This document shows, in pieces, positions 1 through 7,026 of a DNA stretch of 17,972 nucleotides; the stretch's first letter is position 1; each line of letters begins with the position of its first letter. Source of the stretch: Longimonas sp040409695 (GTDB lineage Bacteria > Bacteroidota > Rhodothermia > Rhodothermales > Salinibacteraceae). The position numbers and the translations under genes are program-made. The notes beneath the pieces were generated by a model. That model was not told where the DNA came from. It ran no database searches and was given only the letters and a program-made list of their open reading frames with translations. The stretch lies in NCBI RefSeq assembly GCF_040409695.1, contig NZ_JARWGJ010000019.1:1-17972 (forward strand). The letters run 5' to 3'.

Positions 1-629
1 GTGAGCGGTACGCCTTGTCCAACAGCGGCACCGAGCGTAACGAGAGCGGCCACGCTATAGAGTGGAATGAGGTAGGCCAGCCACGACACGCGCTGCCGAA
101 TCGCCCGCCCAATGAGCAAGTAGACGCTCACGAGCAGCGCTGCCGACAATGCGAGGGTGTTGCCCCACCAGGCCTCAGGACCAAAAGCTACGGCGCCTGC
201 ATCGGTTAGTCCCATGAGTGTTGCCCCACCCACAGCGACAAAGATGCCGCCTACCACGGGCCAGGCCAGCCGGTCCTTGAGAATCACATAGCCCAGCACG
301 GCCACGAAGACTGGGCTCGTGGTAGCAAGCACCGAGGCACTGGCTACCGAGGTGTAGTAGAGCGCTTCGATCCACGCAATGAAGTGCGCTCCGAGCGCCG
401 TGCCTGAGGCGATGATGAGCCCCCAGTCGCGCCATCCAAACGCGCGCACTTCGTCGTATACGTAGGCCAGGCCGGGCAGCATTACGAGGGCAGCGGTGCA
501 GGTGCGCCATACGGCAATCGTGAGGCCGGGCGCCTCGCTGGCCCACCGTACAAGAATTGGGGCGAAGGCAAAGCTGAGAACCCCCACGGTGAGCGCAAGA
601 GTCACACGTGGGGGCAGCGAGTCAGCCAT
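1..629 (-). CDS. EamA/DMT-family transporter, 3' part missing
   Basis: The first 209 codons of a membrane protein whose 3' part lies beyond the left edge. The protein starts MADSLPPRVTLALTVGVLSF and continues as hydrophobic helices broken by short charged loops. An internal helix with a SVASASVLATTSPVF-like stretch, followed by a helix ending in YVILKDRLAW, is typical of EamA-domain drug/metabolite exporters, where the end of the first EamA repeat reads 'L.E.l'. A second repeat begins before the edge. Full members have about 300 residues and ten helices in two EamA repeats. They export amino acids, nucleotides or other small metabolites across the inner membrane; the substrate cannot be told from sequence. 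The start ATG lies 15 bp downstream of the DUF4293 stop, so the two are probably cotranscribed. No internal stop was seen in the hand translation. Confidence 0.85.
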   Translation of the reverse strand, partial: MADSLPPRVTLALTVGVLSFAFAPILVRWASEAPGLTIAVWRTCTAALVMLPGLAYVYDEVRAFGWRDWGLIIASGTALGAHFIAWIEALYYTSVASASVLATTSPVFVAVLGYVILKDRLAWPVVGGIFVAVGGATLMGLTDAGAVAFGPEAWWGNTLALSAALLVSVYLLIGRAIRQRVSWLAYLIPLYSVAALVTLGAAVGQGVPL

Positions 630-644
630 GTTGAAGCGGGCGGA

Positions 645-1070
645 TTAACGAAGACGATCCATCGAGGCGACCAGCTCAATGTCGTGCTCAATGCCGCGAC
701 GGGCGAGCCAAAACAAGACATACGCCACGAGCGGAGCGGCAATCAGCAGTCCCATCTGCACATTGAAGCCAGACGCATCGTACACGGCCAGTTCGTTCGT
801 CATAAAGAAACTTCCATAGAGCGTAAGCGCCCACAGCACGGTCATGAGTTGAGCGCCGACAACAACGGTGCGTTGGGTGGGGCGGTCGTTGTAGAGAAAA
901 ATGGCCCCGACGGCATCGAGTGCTGTTACAACGCCAAGCCCTACGATAACGGGGAGAAACCAGCCGTATAAGGCAGCAGCCTCGCTTGCCCAGAGGGGCT
1001 CCAGCAGAAGCGTACCCAGCACGACCAGCGCCCCAAGGGCCAGATAAACGGTTTGGATGCGTTGGATCAT
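645..1070 (-). CDS. DUF4293-like integral membrane protein
   Basis: A 141-residue protein of unknown function with four predicted membrane helices (about residues 8-26, 35-58, 67-88, 103-123) and a charged C-terminal tail. The opening MIQRIQTVYL and the four-helix layout match the DUF4293 family of small membrane proteins found in Bacteroidota and relatives; I recognise this from the pattern, without a profile search. No catalytic motif is visible. It lies 103 bp downstream of the isocitrate dehydrogenase gene and 15 bp upstream of the transporter, all on the minus strand, so it is probably part of the same transcription unit. Family members have no established role. Confidence 0.82.
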   Translation of the reverse strand: MIQRIQTVYLALGALVVLGTLLLEPLWASEAAALYGWFLPVIVGLGVVTALDAVGAIFLYNDRPTQRTVVVGAQLMTVLWALTLYGSFFMTNELAVYDASGFNVQMGLLIAAPLVAYVLFWLARRGIEHDIELVASMDRLR

Positions 1071-1173
1071 AGCGGAATCGTTTTCAAGTCTCAGTCAACA
1101 GAGAAAAGCACAGGCCCGCGGGCGGAAGAGCGACATGACCCTTCCACCCATCGGCCTGCGTAATCTGACAGAG

Positions 1174-2205
1174 CTACGCTGTAGATGTGGCAAGGAGCTT
1201 CTCGACTCGGGCTGCCAAGTGCTCAGCAAACTCCATCGTCGAGCTCGACCCGCCTACGTCAGCGGTCAGTGCATCGCCTTCCGCATATACCTCTCGGAGG
1301 GCCTGGTTGACGGTGTTGGCGGCTTCTACTTCATCGAGGTGCCGTAGCATCATAACAGCGCTACGAATGAGCGCAGTCGGATTTGCAATGCCCTGCCCGG
1401 CAATGTCGGGTGCACTTCCATGGACCGCCTCGAATACGGCGTAGTCATCTCCGAAGTTTGCACCGGCGGTTACGCCAAGCCCGCCTACAAGTCCGGCAGC
1501 CAGGTCGCTGAGGATATCGCCAAAGAGGTTGGTGCTTACGATGCAGTCGTACTCCTGTGGGTACATGACGAGCTGCATGCACATGTTGTCGATGATACGG
1601 TCGTTGAAGGCAATGTCGGGGTAGCGTTCGGCGACCTCGCGACCGACCTGCAGGAAGAGTCCAGACGACTTCTTCAGAATGTTTGCTTTGTGCGCCAGCG
1701 TAACGGCATTGCGCCCGTTCTTTTCGGCGTACCGGAAGCAGAAGTCGACGATGCGCTCGGATCCACGACGCGTGATGCGTGCGATGGAGTCGGCAATTTC
1801 AAGGCGCTCGTCGTAGGTTTCGATTCCGGCATAGAGGCCTTCCGTATTCTCGCGGAAGATAATCAGGTTGATATCCTCATACGGCGTGTCGAGGCCGGGT
1901 AGGCTCACGCATGGGCGTACGTTTGCGTAGAGGTCGAGGCGCTGACGCAGCTGCACGTTCACGCTTGTGAACCCCTCGCCCACCGGTGTGGTGATGGGGC
2001 CTTTGAGGGCAACCTTGTGCTCTCGTATAGACTCAGGGACATCATCAGGAAGTTCGGGGCGTTGATCTTCAACAGCCGAGATCCCGATGATTTCGTGGCG
2101 GTCCCATTCAAAGTCAATGCCGGTTGCTTCCAGCACGCGAAGGGTGGCGGCGGTGACCTCGGGACCGATGCCGTCGCCGGGGAGAAGAGTTACGCGGTGG
2201 GCCAT
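1174..2205 (-). CDS. NAD-dependent isocitrate dehydrogenase
   Basis: Oxidative decarboxylation of isocitrate to 2-oxoglutarate with NAD+, a cytoplasmic TCA-cycle step. The 343-residue protein is a complete beta-decarboxylating dehydrogenase. It has the N-terminal LLPGDGIGPEV nucleotide-fold opening and the substrate loop S81-V-N83-V-Q-L-R87. Ser and Asn in that loop mark an isocitrate enzyme rather than an isopropylmalate enzyme, which carries Leu there. R97 lies in YANVRPC, R118 and Y125 in RENTEGLY, and K173 in AHKANILK; the metal-binding aspartates would be D205, D229 and D233. The cofactor loop HGSAPDIAGQGIANP has Asp-Ile where NADP enzymes have Lys-Tyr, so NAD is the likely cofactor. The sequence resembles mitochondrial IDH3 and Thermus-type enzymes more than E. 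coli Icd. A terminator upstream separates it from the exbD genes, so it should have its own promoter in 2206-2287. Confidence 0.9.
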   Translation of the reverse strand: MAHRVTLLPGDGIGPEVTAATLRVLEATGIDFEWDRHEIIGISAVEDQRPELPDDVPESIREHKVALKGPITTPVGEGFTSVNVQLRQRLDLYANVRPCVSLPGLDTPYEDINLIIFRENTEGLYAGIETYDERLEIADSIARITRRGSERIVDFCFRYAEKNGRNAVTLAHKANILKKSSGLFLQVGREVAERYPDIAFNDRIIDNMCMQLVMYPQEYDCIVSTNLFGDILSDLAAGLVGGLGVTAGANFGDDYAVFEAVHGSAPDIAGQGIANPTALIRSAVMMLRHLDEVEAANTVNQALREVYAEGDALTADVGGSSSTMEFAEHLAARVEKLLATSTA

Positions 2206-2287
2206 AGTGGAGTAGGTATAGTTCAGTTAAAAAGAGGGTGTGCAAAGGGGGGCGGCCGAAGCCAAGGAGAGAAAGTTGGGCTCAAAG

Positions 2288-2320
2288 AAAAAGCTCTGCT
2301 ACAGGCGAGCAGAGCTTTTT
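2288..2320 (-). terminator. Intrinsic terminator after the exbB/exbD cluster
   Basis: A perfect 13-bp inverted repeat, AAAAAGCTCTGCT and AGCAGAGCTTTTT, flanks a 7-nt loop. Because the stem ends in A5/T5, it works as a hairpin plus U-tract in either direction. It sits between the stop of the last exbD gene and the start of isocitrate dehydrogenase, both on the minus strand, so it should end the exb transcript. Confidence 0.85.
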
Positions 2321-2390
2321 CGGCCACACTACAAGTGTCCTATCGTCCAGGAAACCATTGCACAGGCTGAGTGCTATTGGTTGATTGGCA

Positions 2391-2843
2391 TTAATCAAGC
2401 TCTGGGTTGGACGAATAGTTGATCCGGAGGGTCCCGGCCTCACGCAGCTCTTGCTGGACTTCATTGACAACTTGCATCTCAGACTCGCGGTCTACGCGAA
2501 GCGAGACAATAAGGCGAGGCTCCTCCTGCAGTTGGTTGTACATAATGGTGCGTATCGCCGTGTAGTCTTCGATGAGCGCATCGTCGATCTGAACGGCGGT
2601 TTCGCCCTCGCGTGGCCCACGGATGACGGGACCAATATACACGTTTGAAATGAGGCGGCGCTGGTCAATTTTGGTAAGCGCTTCGGCCTCAGGCAGCTCC
2701 GTACGCACCTGGATTTCCGTCTCCCGCAACACGGTGGTAACCATGAAGAAAATCAGGAGCATGAAAATGATGTCAGGGAGCGAAGCCGTCGTAATGCCGG
2801 GCGACGTATCGGCTGATCGTTTCTGAAAGCGTTCGGAAGCCAT
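2391..2843 (-). CDS. exbD: ExbD/TolR-family biopolymer transport protein (second copy)
   Basis: A 150-residue single-pass inner-membrane protein with a periplasmic domain. A short cytoplasmic N-terminus (about residues 1-20) precedes a helix beginning SLPDIIFMLLIFFMVTTVL. The aspartate in that helix (D24) is the proton-carrying residue conserved in ExbD, TolR and MotB-like partners. The remaining ~100 residues form the periplasmic domain. With an ExbB/TolQ pentamer such proteins turn proton flow into mechanical work on TonB-like or TolA-like partners. It follows the first exbD by 48 bp, and the two are paralogues, as is common in Bacteroidota. Which energised partner it serves cannot be told, since no tonB or tolA gene is present here. 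Confidence 0.9.
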   Translation of the reverse strand: MASERFQKRSADTSPGITTASLPDIIFMLLIFFMVTTVLRETEIQVRTELPEAEALTKIDQRRLISNVYIGPVIRGPREGETAVQIDDALIEDYTAIRTIMYNQLQEEPRLIVSLRVDRESEMQVVNEVQQELREAGTLRINYSSNPELD

Positions 2844-2891
2844 GAATGAAGGAGCTAAGGTCGAGGGAGGGCGAGCAAGGAGAGCAACCGA

Positions 2892-3491
2892 TTACGTTCC
2901 GGTATCGGGTTCAGCAATCGAGATATTCCGTGGGAAGTTTTCGCGTACTACGTCTTCCTCACCGGGTTCAAGTTGCTCACGGTACTCATTGTAGCTGCTG
3001 TACGTCTGATCCATGATGCGCTCGCCTGTAGGCAAGTTGCCCGACTGAACAATGCTATCATAGATCTCACGATACGCCATCTGGATCTCGTCGAGGACGT
3101 CAATATAGATCCGATAGGGAGTACGGGCATCGGTCTTCAGGGAAATTACCGCATCGCCAGGTGACTCGGAGTAATCCGGGTCTTCTCCGTAGTTAAGCAC
3201 GTGCGTTTGCACCTCTTCACGAATCTGCCCGACCGACGACATGCTGTCATCGATGAGCACCTCACCGGAGGCGTTCACAAGAACACGCAGCAAGTTGCGT
3301 TCAATGACAGGCGGCGGCTCCTGCTCTTCTTCGAGCTTAGGAGGGAGCGTCATACCGATCCCCGTATCCACATTAATGGTGGTGGTCACCAGAAAGAAGA
3401 TAAGGAGCAGGAAGGCAATGTCTGCCATTGAAGAGGTTGGCGTCTCCGCCTCATCGCGTTTAGAGCGACGTTTGTCAAGCAATCCAGCCAT
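2892..3491 (-). CDS. exbD: ExbD/TolR-family biopolymer transport protein (first copy)
   Basis: A 199-residue protein of ExbD type, longer than the usual ~140. The cytoplasmic N-terminus is rich in Lys, Arg and Glu. The single helix reads SMADIAFLLLIFFLVTTT, with the key aspartate at D24. The periplasmic part has an acidic, proline-containing linker (about residues 50-63: EEEQEPPPV), then the ExbD domain, then an extra acidic C-terminal tail of roughly 50 residues rich in Glu, Tyr and Asn. It would work with the ExbB-like protein encoded upstream, coupling proton motive force to outer-membrane transport or cell-envelope work. It lies 44 bp downstream of the small membrane protein gene and 48 bp upstream of the second exbD gene, all on the minus strand. 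Confidence 0.9.
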   Translation of the reverse strand: MAGLLDKRRSKRDEAETPTSSMADIAFLLLIFFLVTTTINVDTGIGMTLPPKLEEEQEPPPVIERNLLRVLVNASGEVLIDDSMSSVGQIREEVQTHVLNYGEDPDYSESPGDAVISLKTDARTPYRIYIDVLDEIQMAYREIYDSIVQSGNLPTGERIMDQTYSSYNEYREQLEPGEEDVVRENFPRNISIAEPDTGT

Positions 3492-3535
3492 AGCAAGAGA
3501 GAGTCAGAGGAAAGAAGGAAAAACCGGAGAGCGGA

Positions 3536-3835
3536 TCACAGAAAGAGCGAGCGCACACCGCTTCCCAATAGCCCAATGAGGCTTACGATGAACATAGCGA
3601 CAACCGTGAGGATGCCTGCTTCTGCCCACGTTTCCATGGTGAGCCCGAGTATGCCGAGCAGGAGGATGGGGGCTACGACGAGTACGACGGTAATAGGACG
3701 CACCTTGCCATAGGTCACATTGCGCAGGCTGAAGATAGCCATAGACAGGATGCCGAGGCCGCCGAGACCCAGCGCGATATAGATGCTTATAATCAGGATG
3801 GCGTTGTTACCCATGTGTACGAAGCCGTTGGTCAA
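3536..3835 (-). CDS. Small three-helix membrane protein in the exb cluster
   Basis: A 99-residue hydrophobic protein that I cannot assign to a named family. Three membrane segments are visible (about residues 11-34, 46-64 and 73-95), joined by short loops, the first containing RNVTYGKVRP. It sits between the ExbB-like gene (91 bp upstream) and the first exbD gene (44 bp downstream) on the same strand, so it is probably made with the motor complex and may be an accessory subunit or assembly factor. A later start at the second Met (MGNNAIL) is possible and would remove seven residues. The function is inferred from context only. Confidence 0.72.
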   Translation of the reverse strand: MTNGFVHMGNNAILIISIYIALGLGGLGILSMAIFSLRNVTYGKVRPITVVLVVAPILLLGILGLTMETWAEAGILTVVAMFIVSLIGLLGSGVRSLFL

Positions 3836-3926
3836 GGGGGTAAACAGAGGAGGAGGGAGGAAGCAACAGGTGGCAGGGGCGCTTTGACGCGCCGCCTGCC
3901 CGTGCTGTGCTTACCTAATGCCGAGG

Positions 3927-4670
3927 TTACTTGTCGTCTTCGTCGCCGAAGTCCTCTTCAAGCAGTTCGTCGTCGCCGAGGACCGATTCGCCGGCTTCAA
4001 GAAGCACGAGCGAGTCGATGAGTTCGATCGAGGCATCTTCCATTTCAGCTACAATGCGGTCGATTTTCGATACCGCGTAGTTGTAGAAGAACTGGAGGAT
4101 GACCCCAACGATGAGGCCGAATGCGGTCGTCAAGAGAGCGATCTTAATACCTCCAGCAACCAGGCGTGGCGAGATGTCGCCAGCGGTTTCGATCGCGTCG
4201 AACGCCTCAATCATACCTACAACGGTACCAAGGAAGCCAAGCATCGGGGCTACGCTGATGAAGAGCGAGAGCCAGACAAGGCCGCGCTCAAGAAAGCTCA
4301 TTTCGATGGATCCGTATGAGACAACGGCTTTCTCGACGGCTTCGATGCCTTCGTCGGCACGCAGTAAGCCGGCCTGGAAGACAGAGGCAACAGGGCCGCG
4401 CGTTTCAGCGCAGACCTCTTCGGCTGCAGACACGCCGCCTTCGTCAAGCGCCTTCTTTACGTCATGCAGAAAGCTCTGGGTGTTAATGTCAGCCAGGTTG
4501 AGTGAGATGATGCGTTCGAATGCGATTGCCAGACCAATGATCAGGCAGATCAGCACCGGCCACATCCATTCGCCACCGTCGTTAAAGCGCTCAACCAGCA
4601 CATTTATGGTTCCGCCGTTATCCTGCATCAGGAGGGCGAACTTGAGCATCAGCACATTAAAATGGACCAT
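3927..4670 (-). CDS. exbB: MotA/TolQ/ExbB proton-channel family protein
   Basis: An inner-membrane stator protein of 247 residues. Three helices are visible: about residues 36-54 (WMWPVLICLIIGLAIAF), 128-150 and 172-195. The second contains the family signature PMLGFLGTVVGMI, and the third begins AGGIKIALLTTAFGLIVG. A large cytoplasmic segment separates helices 1 and 2, as in ExbB and TolQ. The C-terminus is strongly acidic (EEDFGDEDDK). Such proteins form a pentamer around an ExbD/TolR dimer and use proton flow to drive a TonB- or TolA-type partner. It is the first gene of the cluster, and a 413-bp gap lies upstream. Alternative in-frame starts exist at the Met residues at positions 8 and 15. 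Confidence 0.92.
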   Translation of the reverse strand: MVHFNVLMLKFALLMQDNGGTINVLVERFNDGGEWMWPVLICLIIGLAIAFERIISLNLADINTQSFLHDVKKALDEGGVSAAEEVCAETRGPVASVFQAGLLRADEGIEAVEKAVVSYGSIEMSFLERGLVWLSLFISVAPMLGFLGTVVGMIEAFDAIETAGDISPRLVAGGIKIALLTTAFGLIVGVILQFFYNYAVSKIDRIVAEMEDASIELIDSLVLLEAGESVLGDDELLEEDFGDEDDK

Positions 4671-5083
4671 AGGGGCAGTTCCTTAGTGGAGTCAGTTTCC
4701 TGCGAAATAGGTGAGGGCCTGCCGCGCAAAGCATGCGAGGCCAAGATGTACGTTGAAGGTGCATTGTCCGCGTGGTGCGTCGACATGTACGGAAACGCCT
4801 CTATCAACACGTGGGGAGAGCGCCGCACACACCAAAAGCATGAGGACCATGCCAATGTATGGCGCAGCGTTAAAACATTCCAACAATTACTAAAAACGTG
4901 TGTATCGATGAAGATTGCAAGCGCAATCTGTCAGAACGGATACTGTCTTCATCTTAATCGATCGAGAGACAGGCAGAATCAGCAGGCTAACTCTCTGAAT
5001 ATCATGCTGTTGGATAGCAATAGCCAGAGGAGGCAGGCGATTCAGGATGGACTGCCGTATCAAGATTGTAGTGCAGAACGCTG
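4671..5083. other. Gene-free stretch upstream of exbB
   Basis: 413 bp between the stop of the S41 protease gene and the start of the exbB-like gene, both on the minus strand. The short open frames on either strand have no family features and differ in composition from the neighbouring genes, so I call none. The stretch should hold the exb promoter and the end of the protease transcript. Structures seen: a short hairpin (AGATTGC/GCAATCT) at 4912-4929 that overlaps a longer-range 8-bp inverted repeat. Confidence 0.6.
4907..4953. repeat. Two overlapping inverted repeats
   Basis: A 7-bp stem AGATTGC (4912-4918) / GCAATCT (4923-4929) with a 4-nt loop overlaps by three bases the left arm of a second pair, GATGAAGA (4907-4914) / TCTTCATC (4946-4953). 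The two pairings cannot both form fully. No U-tract follows closely on the minus strand (an A5 run lies about 16 bp away), so this is not a convincing simple terminator. Role unknown. Confidence 0.4.
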
Positions 5084-6676
5084 TCAAAAGCGATGCGCGT
5101 AGGCCTGGGCACGATCTGTAGCATGGTTCCACAGGTGGTGGGTTGCCTGCATTGCAGGGTCCATGCGGTTCTCCACACGAATCCATCCTTCGATCCCAAA
5201 AACGCGACGAGCAATCATTCCTGTGAGCGAGTTACGTAACAGAATTGTTCCCCGTACCGTATCAGTCAGGTGGTCGTAGTCACGTACTGCTTGCTCGGCT
5301 CTACGAGTTGAAGCGGAGCGGAGGTCAGCGCCGAGACGTGTCACCACGGAATCGGGGACCGTGTACGTTTCAAGAAATGCCTCAGGGCGTCCTTTCCAGG
5401 CGTTTTCAAGTGATGAAGTATGTCGGTCGATCCATGAACGCATGTAGTCGCGAACGGCGAGGTGTTGGGCAAAGCGCTGGGCGACCTGGTAGAGCGTATC
5501 AGACTCGATGCTATGGTCAGGAGAGATCCCACCGGGCGCGTCGTCTGCGTTGCTGGTATCGGCACCATTGGCAATAGTACGCATAACGGCGCTCCCGGTG
5601 TCGTAAGGCTGTTGGATAACGCGCCCCGAAGGCGTATAGAAACGTGCTACAGTGAGCCGTACACCGCTTCCATCTCCCAGATCGTACTGGCGCTGCACAA
5701 GTCCTTTGCCATAAGTGCGCTCGCCGATCATCAAGGCCCGCTGGTGGTCTTGCAGGGCACCCGCTACAATTTCGCTGGCGGAGGCTGAGTGCCGATCGAC
5801 CAACACCATCATGGGCCCATTTTCAAATGCACCACTTCGTGAAGTGCGATACTCATCGAGGATCGCCCCGCCGCGTCCGCGCGCCGATACAACCAACTGG
5901 CCGGAAAGCAAGAACTCGTCAGCAACGCGCTCAGCCATGTTCATGAGTCCGCCGGCGTTGCCCCGCAAGTCGAGCACGAGCCGCTCCATGCCTTGTTCGG
6001 TGAGCGACTCCAGCGCATCACGTACCTCGGTGTGGGTCGTTCGGGCAAACCGGTTGAGCTTGATGTAGCCGGTGCGCTCGTCGATCATGTACGTGGCATC
6101 TACCGTGTTCAGGGGGATGCGGTCGCGTGTGATCGAAAGCGTGAGGGGGGTGGGCTGATGCGGACGGTGAACGCTGACGTGAACGGTTGTGCCGCGGGGC
6201 CCTTTCAGGAGCGCCTGCACACGTTCATCGGGGAGCCCAACGAGGGATGTTTCGTCAACAGCCACCAACCGGTCGCCCGCTCGCAGGCCGGCTTCATCGC
6301 TCGGGCCGCCAGGTACGACCGAGACAACCATTACGGTGTCGGGCGCACCCGGGGGGCGGATGCGTTCGTAGGTAACGCCGATGCCATCAAATTCGGCATC
6401 GAACGATTCTCGCACGCGCTGCATGCGCTCCCGGTCGATGTACGACGAGTGCGGATCGAGTCCGCTAAACAGCCCGCGCAGGGCCTCCTGGCTGAGCGCA
6501 TCAACGCCAAGCGAGTCTACATACTGGCGGTCTGCAATTTCGATAGCTGCACGGAGCTTGTCGTAGGTATCAGGGGCCGGGCCCCAGCCGAAGGTGCGTT
6601 CAAGTGTGTGCCCGCCGAGAAAGCCGATTCCGATAAGAACAAATGCGGCAAGCACTACTCGAAGACTACGAAGCAT
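5084..6676 (-). CDS. S41-family carboxyl-terminal processing protease
   Basis: A 530-residue periplasmic or membrane-anchored serine protease of the CtpA/Prc type. An N-terminal hydrophobic helix (about residues 6-22) is an uncleaved anchor or signal. An N-terminal helical part contains GLDPHSSYI (72-80). A PDZ domain follows (about 95-175, with GGPSDEAGLRAGDRLVAV), then the S41 core. The catalytic serine is S299 in SASASEIVAGALQD. The general-base lysine is K324 in TYGKGLVQ, with Q328 four residues on; the 25-residue Ser-Lys spacing is that of known members. PDZ binding of a substrate C-terminus gates cleavage in this family. The ~150 residues after the core are extra and of unclear role. 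It is a single gene: divergent from the phosphatase gene and separated by a long gap from exbB. Confidence 0.92.
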   Translation of the reverse strand: MLRSLRVVLAAFVLIGIGFLGGHTLERTFGWGPAPDTYDKLRAAIEIADRQYVDSLGVDALSQEALRGLFSGLDPHSSYIDRERMQRVRESFDAEFDGIGVTYERIRPPGAPDTVMVVSVVPGGPSDEAGLRAGDRLVAVDETSLVGLPDERVQALLKGPRGTTVHVSVHRPHQPTPLTLSITRDRIPLNTVDATYMIDERTGYIKLNRFARTTHTEVRDALESLTEQGMERLVLDLRGNAGGLMNMAERVADEFLLSGQLVVSARGRGGAILDEYRTSRSGAFENGPMMVLVDRHSASASEIVAGALQDHQRALMIGERTYGKGLVQRQYDLGDGSGVRLTVARFYTPSGRVIQQPYDTGSAVMRTIANGADTSNADDAPGGISPDHSIESDTLYQVAQRFAQHLAVRDYMRSWIDRHTSSLENAWKGRPEAFLETYTVPDSVVTRLGADLRSASTRRAEQAVRDYDHLTDTVRGTILLRNSLTGMIARRVFGIEGWIRVENRMDPAMQATHHLWNHATDRAQAYAHRF

Positions 6677-7026
6677 GTATCATTCACCGACTTGGTAAAA
6701 GAGAAGGCTTGTTAAAATACCATCGGCACAGTAAGGGGATCCGTCACATAAGTCGATCACCGGTAAGGCTCGTCTTAGCGTAGCTGCTCTGTATCCAAAT
6801 GTTATTATCCAATGTTACTATCCAATGAAAGCGTCTCACAACGTACTGGTAGCTTGCTGGCTTCCAGAGGCTTTTGAGAGCGTTTGTGCGAAAGGACGTG
6901 CTGAGTCCTGCCTCTGGTTTCATTCTGCTTCTGGCTTCATAACGCATATATGTAACTTATTCCGCTGCGCATCATTTCTATTGAATGATATGTGTATTTC
7001 GTCTCCTTACCTTCCTCAGCCGATCT
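6677..7026. promoter_or_regulatory. Divergent control region, S41 protease / Ppx-family gene
   Basis: 350 bp of AT-richer sequence between two genes that point away from each other, so it should hold promoters for both. It contains the three-fold repeat at 6792-6831. On the minus strand that repeat includes a TTG about 18 bp before TAACATTTG, which resembles the Bacteroidota sigma-A pattern (TTTG, about 19 bp, TANNTTTG) and could drive the protease gene. No convincing gene is seen in the stretch. Confidence 0.45.
6792..6831. repeat. Three tandem 13-14 bp repeats
   Basis: Three head-to-tail copies begin at 6792 (TATCCAAATGTTAT), 6806 (TATCCAATGTTAC) and 6819 (TATCCAATGAAAG). The core TATCCAATG is shared, apart from one extra A in the first copy. 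The period of 13-14 bp is not a whole helical turn. The position, roughly midway between two divergent genes, suggests a multi-site operator or a composite promoter. Confidence 0.7.

Noticed and set aside
175..546. A 123-codon minus-strand frame at the left end
   Set aside because: It overlaps the EamA transporter in another frame and is rich in Arg, His and Cys, as expected of a shadow frame.
1174..2205. 3-isopropylmalate dehydrogenase
   Set aside because: The substrate loop has Ser and Asn (SVNVQLR) as in isocitrate enzymes rather than the leucine pattern of isopropylmalate enzymes, and no leu genes are nearby.
5993..6715. A 240-codon plus-strand frame opposite the S41 protease gene
   Set aside because: It is antisense to a gene with all catalytic motifs intact and resembles no known family.
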